A stretch of DNA of 64,000 bases from JAGOCV01 sp049445855 (GTDB taxonomy: Bacteria > Pseudomonadota > Gammaproteobacteria > Burkholderiales > Burkholderiaceae_C), in assembly GCF_049445855.1 (NCBI RefSeq), contig NZ_JBMSDV010000003.1, positions 62,001 to 126,000 on the forward strand, given 5' to 3'. Below, piece by piece: positions 16,942-25,686 of this stretch (position 1 is the stretch's first letter; each line of letters begins with the position of its first letter). Both the position numbers and the translations under genes were made by a program. The notes under the pieces were generated by a model. That model was not told the DNA's origin. It made no database searches and was given only the letters and a program-made list of their open reading frames with translations.

Positions 16942-17730
16942 ATGACGACCGACAAGAAGACAGACACAGAAAAAGCCGGTGACGGCAGCGTGCGCGCCGT
17001 CGAGCGCGCGCTGGACATCCTTCTCGCGTTTTCCGCGCAGGACAGCGAGCTCACCGCGAGCGAAATCCTCAAGCGCGTGGACCTGAGCCGGCCCACGCTC
17101 TACCGCCTGCTCTACACGCTGGAGCAGAGCGGCTTCGTCACGTCCAGCGGTGAACCGCAGCGCTTCCGCCTCGGTCCTTCGGTCGCGCGGATGGCGTGGG
17201 CCTGGTCGGCCAGCCTGGACATCGCACGCGTGGCGCAACCCATCGTGCGCCGTGTGTGGGAAGAGACCGGCGAGACTGTCGCGCTGTTCGTGCCGCGCGG
17301 CAACCTGCGCATGTGCGTGGCGGAACTGCAGAGCCCGCAGCCGCTGTCGTTCCGGCGCGGTGTCGGTTACAGCGAGCGTGCTGCGCTCGGTGCGAGCGGC
17401 CGTGCGCTGCTGGCGTGGACCGATCCCTCGCCGGAGCAGCTCGTGGCGCTCTGCGAAGGCCTGCCGACCGAACCCGCACAGTTGAAGAAGGAACTCGCGC
17501 AGGTGCGCAAGCAGGGTTACGCGACCAGCCGCAACGAACTCATCAAGGGCGCCGTGGCCGTGGCCGTGCCCTTCTTCGACCAGAGCGGCCGCGTGGCGGG
17601 TTCGATGGGCATCTTCGGTCCCGACGTGCGCATGGACAAGGCGCGCCTGGAAGAGCTGGCGCAGCTCCTGCTGCGCGAGTCGCAGCAATTGTCCGAACTG
17701 CTCGGCCATGGCCGCAGTACTCCGGCCTGA
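16942..17730 (+). CDS. IclR-family transcriptional regulator
   Basis: A 262-residue regulator. The N-terminal winged helix is about residues 18-75 (SVRAVERALDILLAF, then LSRPTLYRLLYTLEQSGFV), followed by the GAF-like effector domain (LSFRRGVGYSERAALGASGRALLAW). ATG 16942 is chosen; an in-frame ATG at 16882 would add 20 residues of low-complexity sequence. It is divergent from the dioxygenase operon and convergent with the FAD hydroxylase gene. IclR proteins usually activate or repress aromatic-acid catabolic operons, so it most likely controls the dioxygenase genes. Confidence 0.9.
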   Translation: MTTDKKTDTEKAGDGSVRAVERALDILLAFSAQDSELTASEILKRVDLSRPTLYRLLYTLEQSGFVTSSGEPQRFRLGPSVARMAWAWSASLDIARVAQPIVRRVWEETGETVALFVPRGNLRMCVAELQSPQPLSFRRGVGYSERAALGASGRALLAWTDPSPEQLVALCEGLPTEPAQLKKELAQVRKQGYATSRNELIKGAVAVAVPFFDQSGRVAGSMGIFGPDVRMDKARLEELAQLLLRESQQLSELLGHGRSTPA

Positions 17731-17734
17731 GCGT

Positions 17735-19462
17735 TCAGGCGACTGAAGCCTCGGCCGGAAGCCGGGACGGCATCCCGGCTTCCGGCGCGGCCATCGGCAG
17801 GGCACCGCGTACGCGGTCCACCAGTGCGAGTGCATCCCGGGGAGCCGCGTTGCCGCGCCATGCGACATGCTGGTCGGGGCGCGAGAGCACGAGCGCCTCC
17901 TTGTACAGGCCTGCAGCCCCTGCAGACTTCACGTCGAGCACCACGAGGGGCAGGCCGCGCCTGCGCGCGGCGTCGACGATAGGCGTCACATCCACCGACG
18001 TGTCGAGGCGCAGCAGCGTGAACTCGGGCCCCATCGCGTCGTAGAGCGATCGCCCGTCGTCCAGCCACAGGTGCGGCGTGCGGCAACCCGGCACGGTCGA
18101 GGGCGTGAACGTGTCCATGCCGTAGGCCGGCTGCTTTTCGCCGTCATAGGCGATGAGCGGCGACGCGTCGTAGTAATAGCCGAAGTTGAGGCCCGCGCAG
18201 CAGTACTGCCGCACGTTGAGGTCGTACAGCGCCTTGCCGGCGGCAGCGCGCGCGCGCTCACCGGCCTCGCCCGGTTCCTCGATGCCGGCGGGCACGCCCT
18301 CGCGCTCCTTCTGCAGCGCGATCGCATGGTTCATCGCGAAGTGCGACACCTGCCCGGTGATCGGCATGCGTTCCGTCTCGTAGCCGTCCAGCACATGTTC
18401 GCCGCCCCAGCCGTGGATGCGCGCGGCCAGCTGCCAGGAGAGGTTCATCGCATCGGCGATGCCCGCGTTCATGCCGTAACCCGCCATCGGGATCCACAGG
18501 TGCGAGGCATCGCCGCAGATGAACACGCGCCGGTCGCGGAACTTGTCGGCGACGAGACGGCGGCCGACCCAGTCTTCCTTGCTGAGGATCTCGTATTCGA
18601 AATCCGGGCCGACACCGAGGATCTGGCGCAGCGCCCAGTCGCGGTCCACGGCTTCGAAGTCTTCCTCATCGGCGCGCAGGTAGTTGTGCACCAGCCAGGT
18701 CTCCTTGCCGTCGATGGCGTAGACATTGCCGCTGCGTCGCGGGTTGAGCGAGAAGGTGGCCCAGGCCCGTTCATGCTTCTGCAGCTTGATGAGCGAGGGC
18801 GCACGGAAGTAGGTGGACTGCACCCGGCCCACCACGTCGGTGCCCGAGAGCTTCGCGCCGATCTGCTTGCGGACGGCCGAGCGCCCGCCGTCGCAGCCGA
18901 TGAGGTAGTCCGCACGCACGATGAGGGATTCGCCCGTGTCGATGTTCTCGCCGTATGCCGTCACGCCGTCCCCGTCCTGCTCGAAGCGGTCGATGCGCGT
19001 GCGGTTGAGGATCGTGACGCCGGGCGTCTGCCCTGCATGCGCGAACAGCAGTGGCTCCAGGTAGATCTGGTTGATGCGATGCGGCGGCTCGGGCGTGGGC
19101 CACCAGGTGTCGGGCGCGCCGGTGTCCGGCTGCTGGCGGTCCGTCACGCGGTCCTGCCGCGCGGGGATCTCGATGCGCGAGAGCTCCTCGCCGGTGAAGC
19201 TCGTCCGGTAGGCCACGTCGTTCGGGTAGTCGGCCGGCAGGCCTGCGTTGCGCACCGTCTTCGCCACGCCGAGCCGGCGCAGGATCTCCATGGTGCGCGC
19301 CGCCACGTGGTTGCATTTCACGTTGGGCGGTTCCCCGCGATGCCGCGTTTCGGCGATGAGCACGCGGATGCCTCGCTGCGCGAGGTCGGTGGCGAGCGTG
19401 AGGCCGACCGGGCCGGCGCCGACGATCAGCACTTGTGTGTCGTGGTGGTTTCTTGTCTCCAT
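17735..19462 (-). CDS. FAD-dependent aromatic hydroxylase (MhpA/PheA-like, class A)
   Basis: A 575-residue flavoprotein monooxygenase. It shows the FAD Rossmann motif GAGPVGLTLATDLA near the N-terminus, the DG motif (GCDGGRSAVR) and the GD motif (GDASHLWIPMAGYGMNAGIADA). A C-terminal segment of about 170 residues resembles the thioredoxin-like domain of phenol and 3-(3-hydroxyphenyl)propionate hydroxylases. It uses NAD(P)H and O2 to hydroxylate a phenolic ring in the cytoplasm. ATG 19462 is chosen because the residue before VLIVGAGPVG is reached in 9 codons. The LysR gene at 19537 is divergent and probably controls it. Confidence 0.9.
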   Translation of the reverse strand: METRNHHDTQVLIVGAGPVGLTLATDLAQRGIRVLIAETRHRGEPPNVKCNHVAARTMEILRRLGVAKTVRNAGLPADYPNDVAYRTSFTGEELSRIEIPARQDRVTDRQQPDTGAPDTWWPTPEPPHRINQIYLEPLLFAHAGQTPGVTILNRTRIDRFEQDGDGVTAYGENIDTGESLIVRADYLIGCDGGRSAVRKQIGAKLSGTDVVGRVQSTYFRAPSLIKLQKHERAWATFSLNPRRSGNVYAIDGKETWLVHNYLRADEEDFEAVDRDWALRQILGVGPDFEYEILSKEDWVGRRLVADKFRDRRVFICGDASHLWIPMAGYGMNAGIADAMNLSWQLAARIHGWGGEHVLDGYETERMPITGQVSHFAMNHAIALQKEREGVPAGIEEPGEAGERARAAAGKALYDLNVRQYCCAGLNFGYYYDASPLIAYDGEKQPAYGMDTFTPSTVPGCRTPHLWLDDGRSLYDAMGPEFTLLRLDTSVDVTPIVDAARRRGLPLVVLDVKSAGAAGLYKEALVLSRPDQHVAWRGNAAPRDALALVDRVRGALPMAAPEAGMPSRLPAEASVA

Positions 19463-19498
19463 GCCATCGATTACAACTTTTCGCCTTGATCCGCGACA

Positions 19499-19521
19499 AT
19501 GAATTCTGTATGGCAATTCAT
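19499..19521. promoter_or_regulatory. Candidate LysR operator at divergent FAD hydroxylase/LysR promoter
   Basis: Perfect 7-bp inverted repeat ATGAATT / AATTCAT with a 9-nt spacer. It contains T-N11-A (T19504 to A19516). It overlaps an upstream ATG at 19510, so it favours ATG 19537 as the true LysR start. Position between divergent genes supports autoregulation. Confidence 0.5.
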
Positions 19522-19536
19522 AAAGAAACACTATCA

Positions 19537-20436
19537 ATGCGCGGACTGCCGTCGGTCCGGCAGTTGCGGGCCTTCGTCGCGGTCTATCACACGGGGCAGG
19601 TCTCCGCTGCAGCCGGGCAGCTGTCCATCACCCAGCCGGCGGTCACCGTGCTGTTGCGCGATCTGGAAGACCGGCTGGGCGTGAAGCTGTTCGACCGCAC
19701 CACGCGTTCGCTGGCCCGCACCGCGGCGGCCGAGCAGGCGCTGGCCTATGCCGAACGCGCGCTTGCCGAGCTGGAGGGCATGGGCGCCGCCCTGCGCGGC
19801 CTCGCCACCGGCGAGCAAGGCGTACTCCGCATCGCGGCGACGTCAACGACGGCGCAGACACTGCTGCCGCGTGCGCTGCGCCATTTCGGCGAGCGGTATC
19901 CCGGTGTGCGGGTCGTCGTGGACGATTGCGCGCCGCTCGACTTCGTGGAGCGCATCACGCGCCAGCGCGTGGACCTGGGGGTGGGTATCCTCGAAACCGG
20001 CATGCCGGGCTTGCGCGAACGCGTCTTCCTGCGCGACTGGCTGGTGGCTGCAGGACGCGGGAGCGCCAGCTTCCAGGCAGGCGGGTCGATGACGTGGAAG
20101 CAACTGGCCGCACACGACCTGATCGTCGTGCGCGCCGGCTACGGCGTGCGGCGGCGCGTCGAGCAGGCCGCCGCGCAGGCCGGGGCCGAACTGCGCATCG
20201 TGCATGAAGCGACCCTGCTCACCACCGCGCTCGCCATGGCGGCCGAAGGGCTCGGCGTCGCCGTGGTGCCGGGTGCGGCGGCGGCCTATTCGATGCTTCC
20301 GGGGCTGGTCAGCCGCAAGCTGGTACGGCCGGCCGTGGCGCGGCCGATGTCGGTGATCTCGCTGGCGGACCGTGCCCCTTCCGGCGCAGCGAAGGCATTC
20401 GAGCAGTTCATGGTCGAGCATTTCGGCCCGGCCTGA
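19537..20436 (+). CDS. LysR-family transcriptional regulator
   Basis: A 299-residue regulator from ATG 19537 (308 from ATG 19510). The winged helix-turn-helix is at about residues 5-62 (SVRQLRAFVAVYHTGQVSAAA, then TQPAVTVLLRDLEDRLGVKLF), followed by the effector-binding domain. It is divergent from the FAD hydroxylase with a 74-nt gap containing a LysR-type palindrome. It likely activates the hydroxylase in response to a phenolic effector. Confidence 0.9.
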   Translation: MRGLPSVRQLRAFVAVYHTGQVSAAAGQLSITQPAVTVLLRDLEDRLGVKLFDRTTRSLARTAAAEQALAYAERALAELEGMGAALRGLATGEQGVLRIAATSTTAQTLLPRALRHFGERYPGVRVVVDDCAPLDFVERITRQRVDLGVGILETGMPGLRERVFLRDWLVAAGRGSASFQAGGSMTWKQLAAHDLIVVRAGYGVRRRVEQAAAQAGAELRIVHEATLLTTALAMAAEGLGVAVVPGAAAAYSMLPGLVSRKLVRPAVARPMSVISLADRAPSGAAKAFEQFMVEHFGPA

Positions 20437-20451
20437 GGCGATGCACCAGAT

Positions 20452-20467
20452 TGGCACACCCGTTGCT
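20452..20467 (+). promoter_or_regulatory. Sigma-54 (-24/-12) promoter upstream of the histidine kinase
   Basis: TGGCAC, 5-nt spacer, TTGCT, which matches the -24/-12 consensus exactly. It lies just before the histidine kinase; the predicted transcription start (about 20477) would leave a very short leader to ATG 20482, so ATG 20491 could be used instead. Nitrogen-linked control is inferred. Confidence 0.5.
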
Positions 20468-20481
20468 TGCCTGCCCGCACC

Positions 20482-21705
20482 ATGACAACCATGCCCGATA
20501 CCTCCCGGCCGCCCCTGACCGAGGCTTTCCCGCTGGGTGACGGGCAGTCGCTCGCGCATCCGCTGTGGCGCGACCGGCTGGCCCTGCTGCTGGAGTCGAC
20601 GGGCGAAGGCATGTTCGGCATCAACCTGGCGGGGCGCTGCATCTTCATCAATGCGGCCGGCGCGCGCATGCTCGGGTACGAGCCGGCCGAGGTCATCGGC
20701 CGCAACATGCACGAGCTGATCCACCACACGCGCAACGACGGCACGCCCTATCCCGAGAAGGACTGCCCGATCTTCAATGCGTTCCGGCAGGGCCTGTCGT
20801 GCCGCATCGACAACGAGGTGCTGTGGCGGCGCGACGGCAGCAGCTTCGACGCGGAATACACCTCGCACCCGGTCGTCGACAACGGCATGGTGCTGGGCGC
20901 GATGGCGACGCTGGTGGACATCACGCCGCGCAAGCAGGCGGCCGATGCGCTGCATCGCGCCAAGGAAGAACTCGAAGTGCGCGTGGACGAACGCACGCGC
21001 GAACTCTCGGACGCGCTCACGCAGACGCGCAAGCTCTCGGCCTGGCTCGATTCGGCGCGCGAAGACGAGCGCACGCGCATCGCGCGCGAGGTGCACGACG
21101 AACTGGGCAGCTTGCTGGTGGCGCTCAAGATGGATGTGAACTGGCTCGACAAGCGCCTGGGCGAGCAAGCCGAGCGCGCGGCACCGGAAGCCGATGCGAT
21201 GCGCGAGCGGCTGCGTTGCAAATGCCAGAGCATGGGCCGCCTCATCGAGAACGCGGTGGAGAACGTGGGCCGCATCATCACCGACCTCAGGCCCAGCATC
21301 CTCGACCACCAGGGCCTGTGGGCCGCGCTCGAATGGCAGGCGCACGAGTTCGTGCAGTCGGCCGAACTGAAGCTGGACTGGTCGATGGACATCGCGCCCG
21401 GCGTGGACCTGCCCGAGCCGGCAGCGATGGCGGTGTTCCGCATCTTCCAGGAGATGCTGAGCAACGTGGGCCGCCATGCGCAGGCGGGCGCGGTGGACAT
21501 CCGCATCGCGGCGGACGGCGAACGCGTGACGCTTTCCGTGCGCGACGACGGCCGTGGCGCCACACCGGACGAATTCGAGTCACCCACGGCTTACGGCGTG
21601 ATGGGCATGCGCGAGCGCGCGCGTCATTTCGGGGGCTACGTCGCCATCGACAGCCAGCCGGGCCAGGGCTCGACCTTCCGCCTCGTGATGCCGGTGCAAG
21701 GTTGA
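20482..21705 (+). CDS. Soluble PAS-domain sensor histidine kinase (NarX/HisKA_3 type)
   Basis: A 407-residue kinase without transmembrane segments. A PAS domain covers about residues 32-150 (LALLLESTGEGMFGINLAG and MLGYEPAEVIGRNMHELI), followed by a charged coiled coil (KEELEVRVDERTRELSDAL) and a HisKA_3 dimerisation segment with H205 in REVHDELGS. The HATPase domain carries NVGRHA, DDGRGATPDEF and YGVMGMRERA. It would sense an intracellular signal and phosphorylate the response regulator encoded 2 nt downstream. A TTG at 20467 could extend it by five residues. Its position before the cyanate transporter and cyanase genes suggests it senses cyanate or nitrogen status. Confidence 0.9.
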   Translation: MTTMPDTSRPPLTEAFPLGDGQSLAHPLWRDRLALLLESTGEGMFGINLAGRCIFINAAGARMLGYEPAEVIGRNMHELIHHTRNDGTPYPEKDCPIFNAFRQGLSCRIDNEVLWRRDGSSFDAEYTSHPVVDNGMVLGAMATLVDITPRKQAADALHRAKEELEVRVDERTRELSDALTQTRKLSAWLDSAREDERTRIAREVHDELGSLLVALKMDVNWLDKRLGEQAERAAPEADAMRERLRCKCQSMGRLIENAVENVGRIITDLRPSILDHQGLWAALEWQAHEFVQSAELKLDWSMDIAPGVDLPEPAAMAVFRIFQEMLSNVGRHAQAGAVDIRIAADGERVTLSVRDDGRGATPDEFESPTAYGVMGMRERARHFGGYVAIDSQPGQGSTFRLVMPVQG

Positions 21706-21707
21706 CG

Positions 21708-22352
21708 ATGACGGCCATGAGCACACCCATCCGCATCCTCATCGGCGACGACCACCGCATCGTGCGAGAGGGCCTCAGGCAGGTGCTGGCCGATGCGCCC
21801 GATCTCTCGGTGGTGGCCGAGGCGACCACCGGCCCCGAAGTGATCGAGCGCGTGCAGGCCATGCACGGCGGCATCGACCTCGTGCTGCTCGACATCGCAT
21901 TGCCCGGCCGCGACGGGCTCGACGTGCTGCAGCAACTGCGCGCCGACCATCCGCGCCTGCCGGTGCTGATGCTCAGCACCTATCCCGAACGGCAGTACGC
22001 CGTGCGCTGCATCAAGCTCGGCGCAGCGGGCTACCTGAACAAGAGCGCGGATTCGGACGACATGCTGGCCGCCGTGCGCAAGGCGGCGTCCGGCGGCATC
22101 TATGTCACGCCGGCCACTGCCGAGGCGCTGGCCGGCGCGGTGGCCGGCCGCTATGGCGCCGAGGCGCTCTCGCACCGCGAGCACCAGGTGTTCCGCCTGC
22201 TCACACAAGGGTGCAGCGTGAGCGAGATTGGTGCGCAACTGGGCCTGGCCGCCAACACGGTGAGCACCTACCGCGCCCGCATCCTGGAGAAGACCGGCAC
22301 CAAGAACGATGTGGAACTGGCGATTTACGCCGAGCGACACGCGAATTTGTAG
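21708..22352 (+). CDS. NarL/FixJ-type response regulator
   Basis: A 214-residue regulator. The receiver domain has GDDHRIVREGL with the phospho-acceptor D62 in VLLDIALPGRDG and the conserved Lys in YLNKSAD. The C-terminal LuxR-type helix-turn-helix is about residues 150-205 (LSHREHQVFRLLTQG, then SEIGAQLGLAANTVSTYRAR). It starts 2 nt after the kinase gene, so they form a two-component pair. It ends 126 nt before the cyanate transporter gene, whose upstream region holds a second sigma-54-like promoter. NarL-type regulators lack the AAA+ domain needed to open sigma-54 promoters, so a further activator would be required for those. Confidence 0.92.
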   Translation: MTAMSTPIRILIGDDHRIVREGLRQVLADAPDLSVVAEATTGPEVIERVQAMHGGIDLVLLDIALPGRDGLDVLQQLRADHPRLPVLMLSTYPERQYAVRCIKLGAAGYLNKSADSDDMLAAVRKAASGGIYVTPATAEALAGAVAGRYGAEALSHREHQVFRLLTQGCSVSEIGAQLGLAANTVSTYRARILEKTGTKNDVELAIYAERHANL

Positions 22353-22430
22353 GGGCAGCCCTACAAGCCGGCGCAGAACCATCGACGATTTGATGGTGTG
22401 GCACGCAAAACGCCGCGCTGGCACGGTATC

Positions 22431-22446
22431 TGGCGCATCGCTTGCG
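22431..22446 (+). promoter_or_regulatory. Possible sigma-54 promoter upstream of cyanate transporter genes
   Basis: TGGCGC, 5-nt spacer, TTGCG. The invariant GG and GC dinucleotides are 10 nt apart as required, with one mismatch in the -24 box and one at the last position. The predicted start near 22457 gives a normal leader before ATG 22479. Confidence 0.45.
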
Positions 22447-22478
22447 TAGTGACAGGCATCTTTCCAAAGAGGTGCACC

Positions 22479-23891
22479 ATGTCCAGACTGCCTGAAACCG
22501 GTTCCTCCAAAGCCTACGATCCGTACGACGCCGATCGTCCGCTGCTGATGCGCTGCTCCTGCGGGCAGGACCACGCTGCTGCGGACCACGATCGTGCCGT
22601 GGCCGCTGCTGCATCCGCGCCCTCCCTGTCCACCGCAGCGGAAGAGCTGTCCCACGAATTCGTCGAGGCCAGCCTGATGAAGGCGATCTTCCCCGTCGAC
22701 AGCGTGCGCCGCAGTTTCCTCAAGGCCGTGGGTGCGAACACCGCGCGTGCCGCCATCGCATCGGTGCTGCCCGTTTCCGCGTTGCAGGCCATGGCGCAGG
22801 ACAAGGGCGCACTCGAGAAGAAGGACCTGAAGATCGGCTTCATCCCGATCACCTGCGCCACGCCACTCATCATGGCGCACCCGCTGGGCTTCTACCGCCA
22901 GCAAGGCCTGAATGTCGAAGTGGTGAAGACGGCCGGCTGGGCCCTCATCCGCGACAAGATGCTCAACAAGGAATACGACGCCACGCACTTCCTGTCGCCC
23001 ATGCCGCTGGCCATCTCGCTGGGCGTCGGCTCCACGGCGGTGCCGATGAACGTCGCCACCATCCAGAACACCAACGGCCAGGCCATCACGCTCGCCAACA
23101 AGCACAAGGACAAGCGCGACCCGAAGATGTGGAAGGGCTTCAAGTTCGGCGTGCCGTTCGAGTTCAGCATGCACAACTTCCTGCTGCGCTATTACGTGGC
23201 GGAGCACGGTCTCAACCCCGATACGGACATCCAGATCCGCGTGGTGCCTCCGCCGGAGATGGTGGCCAACCTGCGCGCCGGCAACATCGATGGTTACCTC
23301 GGCCCCGATCCGTTCAACCAGCGTGCGGTCTACGACGAGATCGGCTTCCTGCACGTGTTGACCAAGGACCTGTGGAACGGCCATCCGTGTTGCGCGTTCG
23401 GTACGTCAACCGAGTTCATCCAGAAGAACCCCAACACCTTCGCCGCGCTCTACCGTTCGGTGCTCACTGCCGCTGCCATGGCGCGTGATGCGAAGAACCG
23501 CGAGCTCATTGCCAAGGTCATCGCGCCGCAGGCCTACCTGAACCAGCCGGAAACCGTGATCGCGCAGGTGCTGACCGGCCGCTTCGCCGATGGCCTGGGC
23601 GGGATCAAGACCGTGCCCGATCGTGCCGATTTCGATCCGATGCCGTGGCAGTCGATGGCGGTGTGGATGCTCACGCAGATGAAGCGCTGGGGCTACATCA
23701 AGGGCGAAGTCAACTACAGGCAGGTCGCTGAAAAAGTGTTCCTTCTGACCGACGCGAAGAAGCACATGAAGGAGCTCGACCAGAAGGTGCCTGACGGCGC
23801 CTATCCGAAGTTCACCATCATGGGCAAGGTGTTCGATCCGGCCAAGCCGGACGACTACGTCAAGAGCTTTCCGATCAACAAGATGGCCTGA
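22479..23891 (+). CDS. cynA: NrtA/CmpA-type ABC transporter substrate-binding protein, probably cyanate
   Basis: A 470-residue protein of the nitrate/bicarbonate/cyanate binding family. It has an unusual N-terminal extension of about 70 residues with an MRCSCGQDH motif (C26, C28, H32) before a twin-arginine signal (R77-R78 in VRRSFLKAVG) and a cleavable segment ending near residue 107 (ALQAMAQ). The mature domain starts KKDLKIGFIPITCATPLIMAH. A Tat signal this far from the start is odd; either translation begins later or the extension stays cytoplasmic. It is followed by permease, ATPase and cyanase genes, so cyanate is the most likely ligand; nitrate is the alternative. Confidence 0.85.
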   Translation: MSRLPETGSSKAYDPYDADRPLLMRCSCGQDHAAADHDRAVAAAASAPSLSTAAEELSHEFVEASLMKAIFPVDSVRRSFLKAVGANTARAAIASVLPVSALQAMAQDKGALEKKDLKIGFIPITCATPLIMAHPLGFYRQQGLNVEVVKTAGWALIRDKMLNKEYDATHFLSPMPLAISLGVGSTAVPMNVATIQNTNGQAITLANKHKDKRDPKMWKGFKFGVPFEFSMHNFLLRYYVAEHGLNPDTDIQIRVVPPPEMVANLRAGNIDGYLGPDPFNQRAVYDEIGFLHVLTKDLWNGHPCCAFGTSTEFIQKNPNTFAALYRSVLTAAAMARDAKNRELIAKVIAPQAYLNQPETVIAQVLTGRFADGLGGIKTVPDRADFDPMPWQSMAVWMLTQMKRWGYIKGEVNYRQVAEKVFLLTDAKKHMKELDQKVPDGAYPKFTIMGKVFDPAKPDDYVKSFPINKMA

Positions 23892-23908
23892 CCGCGCGGA
23901 GCCAAGCA

Positions 23909-24769
23909 ATGAAGTCCTTGAGGATGCGCGCGGCGCTCGTTTCGGTGCTGATGCTCCTGGCCCTGATCGGCATCTGGCATGCGGCGACGGTGTCTGGCAG
24001 CGCCGCGTCGCCTGCTGCGCAACTCACGCCCGAGCAGATCGAGTATATGAAGATGCTCGGCAAGGACCCGGGCGGCGAGAAGAAGTCCGAAGGCTTCCCG
24101 ACGCCCGCACAGATGGGTGCGACGATCGTGCAGCAACTGTCCGACCCGTTCTACGACAACGGGCCCAACGACAAGGGTATCGCGATCCAGCTGGCGCATT
24201 CGCTCGGTCGCGTGGCCCTGGGCTTCCTGTTGGCGACGTTGGTCGCCGTGCCGCTGGGATTTGCCATCGGCATGAGCCCGCTGCTCTACAAGGCGCTCGA
24301 TCCGTTCATCCAGGTGCTCAAGCCCATCAGCCCGCTCGCCTGGATGCCGCTGGCGCTCTACACGATCAAGGACTCGTCGATCTCCGGCGTGTTCGTGATC
24401 TTCATCTGCTCGGTCTGGCCGATGCTGCTCAACACCGCCTTCGGTGTCGCATCGGTGCGGCGCGACTGGCTCAATGTCGCCGCCACGCTGGAAGTCAGCG
24501 CACTGCGCCGCGCGTTCCTCGTCATCCTGCCGGCGGCTGCGCCGACCATCCTGACCGGCATGCGCATCTCGATGGGCATCGCCTGGCTCGTCATCGTCGC
24601 CGCCGAGATGCTGGTGGGCGGCACGGGCATCGGTTACTTCGTGTGGAACGAATGGAACAACCTCTCGCTCACGAATGTGATCTTCGCCATCCTGGTGATC
24701 GGCGTGGTCGGCATGCTGCTGGACCTGGCATTCGCCAGCCTGCAGAAAGTGGTGACGTATGTGGAGTGA
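23909..24769 (+). CDS. cynB: ABC transporter permease, NrtB/CynB-like
   Basis: A 286-residue inner-membrane permease. After an N-terminal transmembrane helix (residues about 7-27) and a periplasmic stretch of about 65 residues come five or so further helices. The cytoplasmic EAA loop, which contacts the ATPase, is the stretch LNVAATLEVSALRRAFLVILP. It begins 17 nt after the binding-protein gene and overlaps the reading area of the ATPase gene end to start, indicating one operon. Confidence 0.9.
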   Translation: MKSLRMRAALVSVLMLLALIGIWHAATVSGSAASPAAQLTPEQIEYMKMLGKDPGGEKKSEGFPTPAQMGATIVQQLSDPFYDNGPNDKGIAIQLAHSLGRVALGFLLATLVAVPLGFAIGMSPLLYKALDPFIQVLKPISPLAWMPLALYTIKDSSISGVFVIFICSVWPMLLNTAFGVASVRRDWLNVAATLEVSALRRAFLVILPAAAPTILTGMRISMGIAWLVIVAAEMLVGGTGIGYFVWNEWNNLSLTNVIFAILVIGVVGMLLDLAFASLQKVVTYVE

Positions 24770-24818
24770 ACTCTCCGAACGCGATGCCGTGGTTGCCATA
24801 CACAGGAAAGAAAAGCCG

Positions 24819-25631
24819 ATGACCGGTTTCCTCAAAGTCGAAGGACTCGCCAAGACCTGGGTGCCGGGCAAGCCGGTGTTCGCCGACGTGTCGTTCACGC
24901 TCGACAAGGGCGAGTTCGTCTGCATCATCGGCCACTCGGGCTGCGGCAAGACGACCATCCTCAACGTGCTCGCCGGGCTGGACACCGCCACCGACGGCCA
25001 CGTGTTCATGGACGGCCGCGAGATATCGGGGCCGAGCCTGGAGCGTGGTGTGGTGTTCCAGGGCCACGCGCTGATGCCCTGGCTCACCGTGCGGCAGAAC
25101 ATCGCATTCGCGGTGAAGTCGTGCTGGCCCGAATGGCCGGCGCCGAAGGTCAACGTGCATGTGGAAAAGTTCGTGGCGATGGTGGGCCTCTCGGCGGCCA
25201 TCGACAAGAAGCCCTCGCAGTTGTCGGGCGGCATGAAGCAGCGCGTGGGCATCGCACGGGCCTTCTCCATCCAGCCCAAGATGCTGCTGCTCGACGAACC
25301 GTTCGGCGCGCTCGATGCGCTCACGCGCGGCACCATCCAGGACGAGTTGATGACCATCGTGCGCGACACGCAGCAGACGGTCTTCATGATCACGCACGAT
25401 GTGGACGAGGCCATCCTGCTGGCCGACCGCATCCTGCTCATGACGAACGGCCACGAGTCGGACGGCCGGTACACGCCCGGCGGCATTGCCGAAGTCGTCA
25501 CCAACACGCTGCCGCGCGAGCGCACGCGCGCCGGCCTTCACCACCTGCCCGGCTACTACGAGCTGCGCAACCACATCGTCGACTTCCTCGTCACCCGCGC
25601 ACTCGCGGGCGGCAAGCCGGCCGACCACTGA
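24819..25631 (+). CDS. cynD: ABC transporter ATP-binding protein, NrtD/CynD-like
   Basis: A 270-residue ATPase with Walker A GHSGCGKTT, Q-loop (VVFQGHALMPW), signature LSGGMKQR, Walker B MLLLDEPFGALDA and the switch His in MITHDVDEA. ATG 24819 follows an AGGAAAG ribosome site; an in-frame ATG at 24759 overlapping the permease gene is less likely. It would energise uptake by the permease and binding protein encoded just upstream. Confidence 0.92.
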   Translation: MTGFLKVEGLAKTWVPGKPVFADVSFTLDKGEFVCIIGHSGCGKTTILNVLAGLDTATDGHVFMDGREISGPSLERGVVFQGHALMPWLTVRQNIAFAVKSCWPEWPAPKVNVHVEKFVAMVGLSAAIDKKPSQLSGGMKQRVGIARAFSIQPKMLLLDEPFGALDALTRGTIQDELMTIVRDTQQTVFMITHDVDEAILLADRILLMTNGHESDGRYTPGGIAEVVTNTLPRERTRAGLHHLPGYYELRNHIVDFLVTRALAGGKPADH

Positions 25632-25686
25632 AACCATTCATTCATCCACACATCCATCACCGCACCCAGAAAAGGAGAAGCAGCAA

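Noticed and set aside
19843..21477. A 544-residue open frame on the minus strand opposite the histidine kinase region
   Set aside because: The plus strand carries complete LysR and kinase domains; the minus-strand frame shows no motif.
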